DNA of 64,000 nucleotides from DASUVM01 sp963704675 (GTDB lineage Bacteria; Patescibacteriota; Saccharimonadia; Saccharimonadales; Saccharimonadaceae). The DNA lies in NCBI GenBank assembly GCA_963704675.1, contig OY969928.1, positions 1,054,001-1,118,000 of the forward strand, in the 5' to 3' direction. Below the pieces are notes generated by a model, which was given only the letters and a program-made list of their open reading frames with translations, was not told where the DNA came from and did not search any database. Shown here piece after piece: positions 32,951 through 41,581 of this stretch (positions are counted from its first letter, which is position 1; each line of letters begins with the position of its first letter). Made by a program: the position numbers and the translations under genes.

Positions 32951-34450
32951 ATGGCCGAAAACTTTTACGTCACCACCGCCATTCCATACGTCAACGCTAA
33001 GCCGCACATTGGGAATGCTATGGACTACATGATGGGCGATGCACTTGCTCGCTACCACCGCAGTTTGGGCGAAACGGTGTTCTTTCAAGTTGGAACAGAT
33101 GAGCATGGCAACAAGATTGCTCTTAAGGCAGAAGAGGCGGGATTAGATCCGCAAGCATATACCGACCAAATGGTGCCAGCCTTTCACGCTATGCTCGAAG
33201 CATTGAACGTGAAATACGATGCCTTCATACGCACGACCAGCCCCGAGCACGAGCGGGCTATGCAAATAATTTGGCAAAAGTTGCAACCATATATTTATAA
33301 AGGCACTTACGAGGGTCTTTACTGCGTCGGTTGTGAAGCGTTTGTGACACCAAAAGAGGCAGCTGCTAATAATGGTGTTTGCCCGATTCATAACCAACCA
33401 TACCAACAGTTGAGTGAAGAAAACTACTACTTTAAATTGAGTGAATTTAGTATTCAGCTTAAAGAAGCAATTGAAACTGGCACGCTGGATATTCAACCAA
33501 CTTATCGGCGACACGAAATTTTGAACTTAATAGAAAAAGGTCTTGAAGATGTTAGTATTTCGCGGCCTAAAAAACACCTCAGTTGGGGTGTGCCAGTACC
33601 CGGTGATGATTCTCAAATTATGTATGTTTGGATCGACGCACTAGCTAACTATATTACGGTGTTAGAATACCCCGACGGCGAAAAGTTCAAAACCTTTTGG
33701 CCGGCCAATGTACAGATTGTTGGTAAAGATATCTTACGTTTTCACGCCGCTATCTGGCCGGCGATGTTGATCGGTCTTGGGCTGCCATTGCCTAAGCAAC
33801 TGTTGGTGCATGGATTTGTTAACGTTGGTGGTGCCAAGATGAGCAAAACTGTTGGGAACGTCGTTGATCCGATTGAAATTGTGAACAGTTACGGTGTTGA
33901 TGCCTTCCGCTATTATTTCTTACGTCATATTCCAACGCTTGATGACGGTGACTTCACCTGGGAAAAGTTTGAAGCTGCTTATAACGGTGAACTTGGCAAC
34001 GAACTGGGCAATCTTGTGCAACGTATTGCAACCATGATTACTCGTTATCAACAGGGAGCAATCGGCAAAACAACTCGTGCGGTGCATGATGCCAACGCCT
34101 ATCACGAAGCAATGCAACAGTTACGTCTCAGCGATGCCTTCGGTGAAGCCTGGAGCATGGTGCGCCAGCTTAACGGATACTTAGAAGAGGTAAAACCGTG
34201 GCAAGTCGCCAAAGAAAACGATCAAGAACATCTGCAAGAGATTTTAAGTTATGCAGCCGGAAGCTTGACGCAAATTGCCGATCTGTTAGCGCCATTCTTG
34301 CCGCACACAGCCGAAGCGATTAGAAGTTGCCTTGGCGGCGAAATGGTGCAATCAATCGAGGGGGTATTATTTCCGAAAATCTACCAACACACTACCGATC
34401 CGCGGGCACCAAAAATTGATGCTGCCAAGGTCATTGCGCCGCAGCCATAA
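32951..34450 (+). CDS. metG: Methionyl-tRNA synthetase
   Basis: This class I synthetase charges tRNA-Met. The 499-residue protein lacks the C-terminal dimerisation/EMAP-like extension. Landmarks: TTAIPYVNAKPHIGNA (HIGH motif as HIGN, about 14-24), FQVGTDEHGNKI, a Zn-knuckle region with YCVGC and GVCPIH, RPKKHLSWGVPVPGD, MYVWIDALANYI, GKDILRFHAAIWPAML, and GAKMSKTVGN (KMSKS motif as KMSKT). The C-terminal anticodon-binding helical domain contains VKPWQVAK. A TACAAT box at about 32911 and a CAGGAG site precede the ATG. In many bacteria tatD follows directly; here 2.8 kb of accessory DNA intervenes. Confidence 0.97.
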   Translation: MAENFYVTTAIPYVNAKPHIGNAMDYMMGDALARYHRSLGETVFFQVGTDEHGNKIALKAEEAGLDPQAYTDQMVPAFHAMLEALNVKYDAFIRTTSPEHERAMQIIWQKLQPYIYKGTYEGLYCVGCEAFVTPKEAAANNGVCPIHNQPYQQLSEENYYFKLSEFSIQLKEAIETGTLDIQPTYRRHEILNLIEKGLEDVSISRPKKHLSWGVPVPGDDSQIMYVWIDALANYITVLEYPDGEKFKTFWPANVQIVGKDILRFHAAIWPAMLIGLGLPLPKQLLVHGFVNVGGAKMSKTVGNVVDPIEIVNSYGVDAFRYYFLRHIPTLDDGDFTWEKFEAAYNGELGNELGNLVQRIATMITRYQQGAIGKTTRAVHDANAYHEAMQQLRLSDAFGEAWSMVRQLNGYLEEVKPWQVAKENDQEHLQEILSYAAGSLTQIADLLAPFLPHTAEAIRSCLGGEMVQSIEGVLFPKIYQHTTDPRAPKIDAAKVIAPQP

Positions 34451-34619
34451 AGGATTGCTTATTTTTCGTACTACATAGCACGATTTTGAGAATATCGGTA
34501 TCCTTTACTTACTCCCAGAGAACCTATGTAAATAAGATCGCAGTCACTATTTAGGATTATTTGACTCTAGGGTACAGATATTAGGTAAATCCTGACTTCC
34601 TCAACTTAAGGATGGGAAA

Positions 34620-35657
34620 TTGACGCTCCCCGCACCTACGGTTGGGTTCTTTGACGCAACTGGTCCCGATAACTTCATTGCTCTCGAGGCGGCAACACGT
34701 GAAGGGTCTCTGCTTGACGTGCGGCTAGTTTTCATTAGCGGCCGTGCAGCACACAGTGATCGGCGTGCTTCGACTGAGGAGCGGGACGATGTCTACTCGG
34801 CACAGATCCATCTGCTTAACACGAAGCGAATGACTGGTTACCTGGCGCGTGCTGGTCGGACCACTTCCGTCTATCAGGGCGAAGAGGTGTTCCGCACCCA
34901 ATTGCGTACAGTGATCAGCCATGCCAGGCACGCCAACGAGATCGACTACGATCTTGAAGGTGACTGGCATAAGACCCAGATCCTCGGTGACTTCGTGGCC
35001 GGGCTGGCGGCGCTGCGCCGGATCATTGCAGGGCTGAAGCCGGGTGAGAAGCTGACGGTGTTGGTTGGTGGCCCTTGTACAGAGCTGGCAATCATCCTGC
35101 GCTATTGCCCGGACATCGCTGCGCACATCGGCCACGTATACATCCAGGCGGGTGACTTTGCTGGGGATGGCTCTTCCGAGCTCAAAGGTGGACCCGGCAA
35201 CTCGTTCAATGGCGCGGTTGACTCAGCCGCACTGTGCGACCTGCTGTATCTGCACAAGGGGGAGGCTACTATCCTTCCGTCTAACAAGACAAAGCAGCGC
35301 GAGTTGGCGATGTCGGTTGACGAGATTGTCAGGTTTACTCGACCAGAGATGGGCCGGATCTATCGAGTGCACGCCGCCATACGTGGTGGTAACAATTACA
35401 TCCACGATCTCGGCCTTGTCATGCTGGCCGAACAGGACATCCGCGGTGAGAGCGACTCTCCCTATCGGACAGAACCGGTGAGAATCCTCGGCGTCCCCAC
35501 ATGCAAGGAGTACATGGGCAGCTTCGAGGATGAAGTGCAGATCGACCGCCGCGGTACGATCCTGATCGAACCGGCGACGAACAGCAACCGCCATGTGGTG
35601 GTCTGGCAGGACACTGCTGGCTACCGCAAGCGTGTTGCCAGCCTCCTGGCAAGTTGA
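34620..35657 (+). CDS. Divergent nucleoside-hydrolase-like protein
   Basis: The product has 345 residues. No ATG fits. A TTG at 34620 lies eight bases after TTAAGGATG and is followed at once by conserved-looking sequence. The fold pattern is that of inosine-uridine nucleoside hydrolases: VGFFDATGPDNFIAL in place of the DxDxxxDD calcium-binding start, LTVLVGGPCTELAIIL (the LxxLGPLTNLA motif), HIGHVYIQAGDFAGDG (the MGG region), and NSFNGAVDSAALCDLL (N-x-x-x-D-x-x-A). Several metal ligands appear to be changed, so activity on ribonucleosides is uncertain. GC-rich codons differ from metG. It converges with the deoxyribosyltransferase-Nudix gene, suggesting a nucleoside/nucleotide metabolism cassette. 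Confidence 0.6.
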   Translation: MTLPAPTVGFFDATGPDNFIALEAATREGSLLDVRLVFISGRAAHSDRRASTEERDDVYSAQIHLLNTKRMTGYLARAGRTTSVYQGEEVFRTQLRTVISHARHANEIDYDLEGDWHKTQILGDFVAGLAALRRIIAGLKPGEKLTVLVGGPCTELAIILRYCPDIAAHIGHVYIQAGDFAGDGSSELKGGPGNSFNGAVDSAALCDLLYLHKGEATILPSNKTKQRELAMSVDEIVRFTRPEMGRIYRVHAAIRGGNNYIHDLGLVMLAEQDIRGESDSPYRTEPVRILGVPTCKEYMGSFEDEVQIDRRGTILIEPATNSNRHVVVWQDTAGYRKRVASLLAS

Positions 35658-35661
35658 GGAA

Positions 35662-35696
35662 GGGCTCCTTCGGCCAAAAACCGAAGGAGCCCTTTT
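35662..35696 (+). terminator. Strong rho-independent terminator
   Basis: GGGCTCCTTCGG (35662-35673) pairs perfectly with CCGAAGGAGCCC (35681-35692) and is followed by TTTT. It is five bases past the stop codon. Confidence 0.9.
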
Positions 35697-35726
35697 CTGT
35701 AGCTTTCACATATCTCTAAAAAAAGC

Positions 35727-35754
35727 AGCCCCGACGCCATTGTCGGGGCTTTTT
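35727..35754. terminator. Bidirectional terminator between convergent genes
   Basis: AGCCCCGAC (35727-35735) pairs with GTCGGGGCT (35742-35750). TTTT follows on the plus strand, and AAAAAAA precedes it, giving a T-tract on the minus strand too. Confidence 0.85.
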
Positions 35755-35765
35755 GCACTTCGGCC

Positions 35766-36974
35766 CTAAGACCGGGAAATGCGCTCTTTTTCACGCTGGA
35801 GGTAGTGGGTTAGGGCCGCATCAAGCACCATCCCCAGGTCACCCCAGCCCACCAGCCCTTGTGGGTCACGGCGGATGTTACCGATGGTGTTGCGGTAGGT
35901 GTAGGCTTGTTCGCCGTCTTCGACGACGCCGTGGGGAATGCCCTTTTGGGCATCTACTTTTGCCATGTGCTCGTCGTTAACCAAACCCCAGAAGACGTGT
36001 GCCTTGAAGGGTGAGATCGTTGGTGCCAGCTGGCGGGCGCCGAGAAAACGGAAGTCCTCTTCAGCGAGGATGAGAGTCGTTTCTTCCCTGAGCTCCTCGA
36101 TGGCGCAGGCGGCTGGCTCAACACCTTCTTTCCAGCTTGAGCCGCCGGGGTTTTCGTGTACTCTCCCTGTTGGGTTGGAGGCGGCAGAACGCATCTCTTC
36201 CACGAGGGTGACCTCGTAGTCGTCGAAGCGTTCCGCTGGCTTGATCAGGACGGTGACGGCGATGTCTGGCCGGGCCAGCAACACCTCGTTGGCTTTGTAG
36301 CGCTGTTCCTTCTCACTCCAGAGCTTCGGGTAGATGAGCCAGAGAAAGGTGATCTTTCGATTCGGCCCGACCCGCCAGCTCCAGAGAACTTCGGCGTAGT
36401 CGAGGCGGTGTTCTGCCTTGAGCTGTGCCGCGTACCAACTCTTGAAAGCTTCCGTGCGTGCCACGAAGGGCGGTATGAACCGCATGCCGCCGCTGCGAAG
36501 CATTCCTTCACCAAGCAGTTCCAGTGTCTTGGTGACAGCTTCTTCTATACTGCTGCCGACTGGCACTTGTAGCTTGTTGGCCAGGTACCGGGGGTACCGG
36601 GCTTTTTTGGCGGTGGGTGGTGCGCCAACGACGGCCCTGCCGCTGTCGATGAACCTCCCCACATGAAAATTCGAGGTAGTGCCAGATCCTTCGTCGTCTC
36701 CTCGCCAGAGGAAATAAACGTCAGACATCTGGAACTTTTCCTCTTCTTCCTCCATAAGCGCTTCGTAGCCTGCTGTATCAAGCGTCGTACGCTCCAAGCC
36801 GGGGCGTAGCTCGGGAAGAAAGACAACACCATTGTAGTTGCGTGCCTCGAGTATCTCCAATACTCTTGCCCGCCACACCGAACGACCGTTCTTTGGGGTG
36901 GGGCCGACGAGATATATTGAAGCCAAGAGCTCCTTAGGGGCGGGTTCGTACTGGTAGACGGGGACCGGGGGCAT
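35766..36974 (-). CDS. Nucleoside 2-deoxyribosyltransferase-like domain fused to a Nudix-like domain
   Basis: The product has 402 residues. The N-terminal 160 residues match the nucleoside 2-deoxyribosyltransferase-like family: SIYLVGPTPKNGRSVWR, GVVFLPELRPG, MSDVYFLWRGDDEG, TTSNFHVGRFIDSGRAVVG. From about 165 to 385 a Nudix-type domain is seen, with PGGSSWKEGVEPAACAIEEL and the helix EELREETTL. This keeps the metal-binding E-x-x-E-E pattern of the Nudix box but replaces the usual Arg and Gly. The combination would cleave or swap a glycosidic bond and hydrolyse a nucleotide diphosphate, fitting nucleotide salvage, cleanup or a depletion-type defence role. TGGAGGTAACC precedes the ATG. GC-rich; it converges with the nucleoside-hydrolase-like gene. 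Confidence 0.7.
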   Translation of the reverse strand: MPPVPVYQYEPAPKELLASIYLVGPTPKNGRSVWRARVLEILEARNYNGVVFLPELRPGLERTTLDTAGYEALMEEEEEKFQMSDVYFLWRGDDEGSGTTSNFHVGRFIDSGRAVVGAPPTAKKARYPRYLANKLQVPVGSSIEEAVTKTLELLGEGMLRSGGMRFIPPFVARTEAFKSWYAAQLKAEHRLDYAEVLWSWRVGPNRKITFLWLIYPKLWSEKEQRYKANEVLLARPDIAVTVLIKPAERFDDYEVTLVEEMRSAASNPTGRVHENPGGSSWKEGVEPAACAIEELREETTLILAEEDFRFLGARQLAPTISPFKAHVFWGLVNDEHMAKVDAQKGIPHGVVEDGEQAYTYRNTIGNIRRDPQGLVGWGDLGMVLDAALTHYLQREKERISRS

Positions 36975-37067
36975 GGTTACCTCCAGAAATGCGTAAAAAG
37001 AGCTGCCCTCCGCGAGAGCTTATTCTACTATACAATAATCAACACAATTACGCAACATAACTGAATA

Positions 37068-37206
37068 ACCTGAATCACGAAATCCCTCCAGACCACTCTC
37101 TCTTTATCTAAAGCTCCACTGGAGCTTTAGATAGATAAGCGCCAAAGCTGAAACCGGTTAGTAAAACCGATTTCACACGATCTGGAAAGGGTTTCGTGAT
37201 TCAGGT
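37068..37206 (-). repeat. Dispersed three-stem structured repeat, copy B
   Basis: Read on the minus strand this 139-bp copy starts ACCTGAATCACG and ends CGTGATTCAGGT, an outer stem of about 24 pairs with one bulge. P2 is AAATCGGTT / AACCGGTTT (one T-G pair) and P3 is TATCTAAAGCTCC / GGAGCTTTAGATA. The junction strings CCAGATCGTGTG and GAGTGGTCTGG are identical to copies A and C, while outer stem and P3 are changed on both sides. It lies in the intergenic region between the deoxyribosyltransferase-Nudix gene and tatD, ending about 25 bp before the tatD -10 box. Confidence 0.8.
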
Positions 37207-37231
37207 GACTGAACAAGATTAATTTATTAAG

Positions 37232-37237
37232 TATAAT
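37232..37237 (+). promoter_or_regulatory. -10 box, leaderless start of tatD
   Basis: TATAAT is eight bases before the ATG at 37246, just downstream of repeat copy B. Confidence 0.5.
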
Positions 37238-37245
37238 AAAGCGGA

Positions 37246-38022
37246 ATGCAACTGATAGATACCCACTGCCATATTCATGAAACTGATTATCCTAAAGATA
37301 AAGAGCAGGCACGCAAAGATGCCCTTGCAGTTGGCGTTTATAAAATGATATGCGTGGGAACAAATATAACAAGCAGCCAGCAAGCGGTCGCATTTGCAGC
37401 TACCCACCATAATGCCTGGGCTAGCTTGGGCATTCACCCGCATGAAGCAAACACCAACGATGCCACCGAGCTTGAAAAGCTTATAAACGAGCCAAAAGTA
37501 GTGGCAATTGGCGAATGTGGGCTCGATTATTACTATGGTCACTCACCGCGTGATGTACAAATAAAGGCCTTTCGCCAGCAAATTGAACTGGCGCTTGCCT
37601 ATAATAAGCCATTGATCTTTCATGTTCGTGAAGCCTTCGATGACTTTTGGCCGATCTTTGATGAATATCGGGGTATTCGTGGTGTTTTGCATAGCTTTAC
37701 TGATACGGCAGCCAACCTTGAGAAGGCTTTAGCGCGAAATTTATATATCGGTGTCAATGGCATTAGCACATTTACGAAGGTTGAAGATCAAATCACAATG
37801 TTTAAGCAAATACCAAAAGAAAAACTACTGTTAGAAACCGATTCTCCCTTCTTGACACCCGTTCCGCTTCGTGGTACTATCAACGAGCCAGCGTATGTGA
37901 TGTGTATCGCTAAACATCTCAGCAGCCTCTATCACCTATCGCTCGAGGAAATCGCTGGGGCGAGCACGCATAACGCCAACGAACTTTTCTCTTTAAAACA
38001 AACAGTAAACCGCAAAAATTAG
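37246..38022 (+). CDS. tatD: TatD-family metal-dependent hydrolase / DNase
   Basis: The product has 258 residues, with the TIM-barrel metal-hydrolase motifs in order: LIDTHCHIHE (HxH, about 4-11), SLGIHPHEA, AIGECGLDYYY (metal-bridging Glu), PLIFHVREAFDDF (His), VLHSFTDT (His), and LLETDSPFLTP (Asp). TatD proteins are 3'-5' exonucleases and D-aminoacyl-tRNA deacylase relatives. It is commonly encoded next to metG. Here it is 2.8 kb away, following an inserted cassette and repeat B. It may continue into the two small conserved genes downstream (22-base gap). Confidence 0.95.
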   Translation: MQLIDTHCHIHETDYPKDKEQARKDALAVGVYKMICVGTNITSSQQAVAFAATHHNAWASLGIHPHEANTNDATELEKLINEPKVVAIGECGLDYYYGHSPRDVQIKAFRQQIELALAYNKPLIFHVREAFDDFWPIFDEYRGIRGVLHSFTDTAANLEKALARNLYIGVNGISTFTKVEDQITMFKQIPKEKLLLETDSPFLTPVPLRGTINEPAYVMCIAKHLSSLYHLSLEEIAGASTHNANELFSLKQTVNRKN

Positions 38023-38043
38023 TTAATTGTGGAGATTTTTGTT

Positions 38044-38454
38044 GTGTCTGAAACATCAAACAACGTCGTGAATATGGCTGAGTATAAAGCGCGAAAAGAA
38101 GTCGCCGAGTTTAACTTCCCCCAAGCTCCCCAGCTAGGAGCCGAGACTTGGCAGGATACGATTGAAGCCACCCCGGCACCGTCTGTTGAACCAGTAGTAG
38201 AGTCGCATGACGGACGTCCCCATGTTCGTACTGTAAGCGGCCGTCAAATTACTTTTAATCCGCAAGAAAAAGACTACAATCCTATAAATAAAGGCGAACT
38301 AGCTCCTGAGTCAGAGGCAATTTTTAAGGTAGCGCTTGATCTTATGAAAGCACGTGAAGCAGTAACAGATATATTGACCGAGCCCGTCAGTATTGTATCA
38401 AATGATGCCTATGTCGCAGATGTGCTGTCACAACAGGAGAAGGCTGCGGCCTAA
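38044..38454 (+). CDS. Small acidic protein of unknown function
   Basis: The product has 136 residues from the GTG at 38044, which follows GGAG by nine bases; a GTG at 38029 is also in frame. The N-terminal half is probably disordered (Pro/Glu/Ala-rich). The middle holds HVRTVSGRQITFNPQEKDYNPI and the C-terminal half is helical (SEAIFKVALDLMKAREAV). No signal peptide or membrane helix. It is eight bases upstream of the next small gene and 22 bases downstream of tatD, so all three are probably one operon. Function is unknown. Confidence 0.6.
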   Translation: MSETSNNVVNMAEYKARKEVAEFNFPQAPQLGAETWQDTIEATPAPSVEPVVESHDGRPHVRTVSGRQITFNPQEKDYNPINKGELAPESEAIFKVALDLMKAREAVTDILTEPVSIVSNDAYVADVLSQQEKAAA

Positions 38455-38462
38455 GGATATCT

Positions 38463-38888
38463 ATGGAAGGTGTTTTAAGAAAGACCATTCAACTCTTTAC
38501 TGGCGGTGTTGTCTCACCCAAAAAACGTCCGCTTAAAAAGTATTCTGAGCGCGATCTATTGCGTATGGAATCGGCCATTGGGCGTCAATTATTCGGCCCA
38601 ATTCCGGCTGGGCATCAGCGTGAATTCTTTTGCCTTGATGCGCGCACCTGGATCTGGTATGAAAGCTGGTATGATCCAACGACTAAAAAACGACAAGAGC
38701 ACACCACCCGCTACGAGGTGCATTCAAACGGTATCATCAAGATTCAAGAAGGCCAGCCATATGTCGTGCTTGAAGGTCAAGAACTGAAAAATCTTGAAAT
38801 GGCTGTTAAGATCTATCATGAACGTGTGATGCGTGACGTGTATAATCGCAACCACGTGACCGGTGAGACGTTTCCAACTGCTGGTTAG
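38463..38888 (+). CDS. Conserved small protein typical of candidate-phyla bacteria
   Basis: The product has 141 residues and a single compact domain: RMESAIGRQLFGPIPAGH, REFFCLDARTWIWYESW, HTTRYEVHSNGIIKIQ, then a C-terminal helix ending with YHERVMRDVYNRN. I recall closely similar LFGPxPxGHxREFFxLDxxTWIWxExW proteins as common hypotheticals in Patescibacteria, but this was not checked. Trp-rich, with no cysteine pair or membrane segment. Its position after tatD and an acidic partner suggests a core cytosolic function, not an accessory one. Confidence 0.65.
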   Translation: MEGVLRKTIQLFTGGVVSPKKRPLKKYSERDLLRMESAIGRQLFGPIPAGHQREFFCLDARTWIWYESWYDPTTKKRQEHTTRYEVHSNGIIKIQEGQPYVVLEGQELKNLEMAVKIYHERVMRDVYNRNHVTGETFPTAG

Positions 38889-39000
38889 ACCCTATAATAT
38901 TTTTGCAATTTTAACGCCAATTTAATAATAAATTCTTATGCTAACAATGCTCTTTGGTCGCGGAGCTTTTTTAATAGTTGTACGTTAACAAGTTGATTGG

Positions 39001-41160
39001 ATGAGAATGCAAAAGCATAGAAGAGTGCTGCCCCTGTTGGCGGCTTTTTTCGTATGGTTGTCGATGGTGTATGCGCCAGCGGCAGTTGCCGAAGGCTGGC
39101 CAGCCTCGCTGGGTGATACCAGCAATAATGTCACGCTAACGCAGCCAAGCGGTAACGTCACTGTTGCAGGCTGTGGCAAGGGTGTGTACGAGCAGCGGAC
39201 GTTCAATAGCGCTGGTACCCAGACTGCCGTGCTCAAGCAGACGGCGGCGGGGGAGTATTACACCTGCAGTGATGCGTCGGCGATGGCGCCTGATGGCACA
39301 GTTTACACCATCAAAGCTACGCTTCCGAAATATGAAATCGTGGCGGTGCGTGGTGGCCAGGCCGTCGGCAAGCCGGTGCGAGTTAGTAATTTGTGTAGCT
39401 CGAATGACACCGGCTATGTCATTGGCTTGCGTTACACAGCTCACGGTATGTTCGTGCTGATCGAACACGACAGATGGCAAAACTGCGCCTCAAAGTACCT
39501 ATTGGTGCGGATTGACACGCAGACAGGAAGTGTCGCTGGTCGGGTTTCTGTTCAGAACGGCTATGTTGATCGGTACGAAAGCCTTAATGTAACCCGTCAT
39601 CACCTGGTTATTAAAGGTAATCAGACGATCAATTACGTTCCCTTTAGCCTGTCGGCAAGCGGAATCGTTTCGGTTAAGTTTGAAGCTAGAAGCTGGACAG
39701 CTGCACAGACCGCAGTAACGTTTGGCGGAATAAGCTATGCTGCGCATGAAGCAGTAACGCCGAGTGCTAGCTGTGGTTCATCGAGTGATCAATACGAAAA
39801 GGTAGCGGCGTATAACCAGCATAACCTGGCGTCGATCTGGACGTATAAGCTTCCGGCTTGTACGTTCAATGTACGGGTGCATGCGGCGCCGTTCGATATT
39901 GCGGTATTGAACTACTACGTCATGTTGCCTGGTGGTTCAAGGCGTCACGAAGTCGTGGCACTGAGCACCGACGGTATTCGTATGTGGCAGCCTCATGTGC
40001 TGTCGAGTAAGACGTTGAAAGGGAATGATTACGCGAACGATGCGTATGTACCAAATCTGCGCGTTGACAACAACGGTAACCTTGTTGTCCGGCGTATTTA
40101 TTGGTATACACCTGGCAATTACCGTGTAGTTGCGTTTCAGTTTATCAGCCTCTTCTCTGGAAAGCTGACTGATGAATATCTGACCGAGCGTGCAACGCCA
40201 GGTGGGCGTCCACCTAGTGCTGATTATGCCGTTGGCATGACGAATGGCCGGCTTTATTTTTCAATGGGCCAGAAGCTCTATATGCTGCCAGTTGCTCGTA
40301 TAGGGTTGGATTACCCGCGGGCAGCTGTGTATGGTGTGGAGCCGCAGCCAATTCGGGATGCGCTTTACGCTGCGCTTGGGGATTCGTTTTCTTCAGGCGA
40401 AGGCGTGCCGCCATTCATGGACAGGCTGCCGGTTTGTCACCAAAGCACCAGGGCATACCCGAAATTGCTCGATAGCGATCTCGGGGCGAAGCTGGCACTG
40501 ACAGGTTTTGGTGCCTGCTCGGGTGCGGTGACGGATGATATCACCAACACAGTTAATGGCAGGCCACCGGCGCATGGATTGCCGCTGCAAGAGAGTTTTC
40601 TTGGTAGTGGTATTAAGGTCATCACTATTACAATTGGGGGTAACGATGTAGAGTTTGAGCGGTATGCGAAAGATTGTATCGCCACACTGTCACCCCTTGG
40701 TAGCTGCAGCTCAGAATCGGCACAGTACCAAAAGACTATTGGGCTGATAAAGAATAGCCTACCAGCACGGCTGGATAAGGTCTATGCTGCCATTAAGCAG
40801 CGGTCTCCTCAGGCCAAAGTGTATGTGGTTGGATATGCCCAAATTGTGCCGGCAGAGAAGATTCCTGCTTATCCTGGTACCTGTCGCTATCTCGATGATA
40901 CAGAAAGGTTTGCGGCACGGACAGTTGTTACGAATCTCAACTACCAACTTTCCCAAGCGGTAAATCGTATAAAGCAAAAAGGTGGTAACTTTGAGTTCGT
41001 GTCTGTCAACGACACTGGCTCACCATTCATTGGGCATGAGCTTTGCACTAAGGATGCTTACTTCAATGGTTTGAGCTTTCCACCAGCATATACCTTTCAT
41101 CCTAACGTTCTTGGCCAAGCCGCTTATGCCAAAATGATTAAGGAGGTAATGACAAGCTAA
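39001..41160 (+). CDS. Secreted SGNH/GDSL hydrolase with N-terminal propeller-like region
   Basis: The product has 719 residues with a signal peptide (VLPLLAAFFVWLSMVYAPA, cleavage near AVA-EGW). Residues about 35-440 are beta-rich with several cysteines and look like a propeller. The SGNH domain starts at about 460 with AALGDSFSSGEGVPP, has TITIGGNDVEF (about 546) and ends with YTFHPNVLGQAAYAKM (about 699). The same layout occurs in residues 1-620 of the giant protein at 22494, but the Ig and calcium-repeat tail is absent here. A second ATG two codons later (39007) is possible. Likely a surface esterase or lipase. Confidence 0.85.
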   Translation: MRMQKHRRVLPLLAAFFVWLSMVYAPAAVAEGWPASLGDTSNNVTLTQPSGNVTVAGCGKGVYEQRTFNSAGTQTAVLKQTAAGEYYTCSDASAMAPDGTVYTIKATLPKYEIVAVRGGQAVGKPVRVSNLCSSNDTGYVIGLRYTAHGMFVLIEHDRWQNCASKYLLVRIDTQTGSVAGRVSVQNGYVDRYESLNVTRHHLVIKGNQTINYVPFSLSASGIVSVKFEARSWTAAQTAVTFGGISYAAHEAVTPSASCGSSSDQYEKVAAYNQHNLASIWTYKLPACTFNVRVHAAPFDIAVLNYYVMLPGGSRRHEVVALSTDGIRMWQPHVLSSKTLKGNDYANDAYVPNLRVDNNGNLVVRRIYWYTPGNYRVVAFQFISLFSGKLTDEYLTERATPGGRPPSADYAVGMTNGRLYFSMGQKLYMLPVARIGLDYPRAAVYGVEPQPIRDALYAALGDSFSSGEGVPPFMDRLPVCHQSTRAYPKLLDSDLGAKLALTGFGACSGAVTDDITNTVNGRPPAHGLPLQESFLGSGIKVITITIGGNDVEFERYAKDCIATLSPLGSCSSESAQYQKTIGLIKNSLPARLDKVYAAIKQRSPQAKVYVVGYAQIVPAEKIPAYPGTCRYLDDTERFAARTVVTNLNYQLSQAVNRIKQKGGNFEFVSVNDTGSPFIGHELCTKDAYFNGLSFPPAYTFHPNVLGQAAYAKMIKEVMTS

Positions 41161-41212
41161 CTTAAAAAGCGACCAAAGAGTAGGCTCCCTAGTGAATACT
41201 GGGGGGCCACTT

Positions 41213-41533
41213 TTAATCTTGACGATTAAACCCGGCTGCCTGGGCTTGTTCATCGGTACAAAAAAGATGATCATCGAAAGGCGTAAGCTCATATGTCGGA
41301 TCGCCAGGACGAGAGTAACTATAAGCTGCAGCAAAGCTAGTACCAATTAATGGCAGTCTTCCTCCACAGATAACAATATAAACGGGATACTTCGTATACG
41401 GCGAGATAAACGGCACAAACATAGAGACGAAATAGGCTGCGATCCAAAACGCAATCCACTTTTGGCGTTTTAGCTTTTTTGCAGCTTCTGCTTCCTCGGC
41501 ACTTACTTTTTTACTTTTTATTTTTTTGTTCAT
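41213..41533 (-). CDS. Small membrane protein, twin of the 41582 gene
   Basis: The product has 106 residues. A Lys/Glu-rich start leads to RQKWIAFWIAAYFVSMFVPF (membrane helix), a second hydrophobic stretch, then CGGRLPLIGTSFAAAYSYSRPG and a C-terminal HLFCTDEQAQAAGF. The neighbour at 41582 is closely similar throughout. The C-x-x-x-E-x-x-A-x-x-AGF ending resembles a common short cysteine motif in bacterial surface proteins, and the two invariant cysteines (CGG and FC) could pair. A TACAAT box six bases before the ATG at 41533 indicates a leaderless start, so each twin has its own promoter. Confidence 0.6.
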   Translation of the reverse strand: MNKKIKSKKVSAEEAEAAKKLKRQKWIAFWIAAYFVSMFVPFISPYTKYPVYIVICGGRLPLIGTSFAAAYSYSRPGDPTYELTPFDDHLFCTDEQAQAAGFNRQD

Positions 41534-41581
41534 GTGCATATTGTAGCAGAAGACCTATCGCTTAATGGAACGGGATCAATG

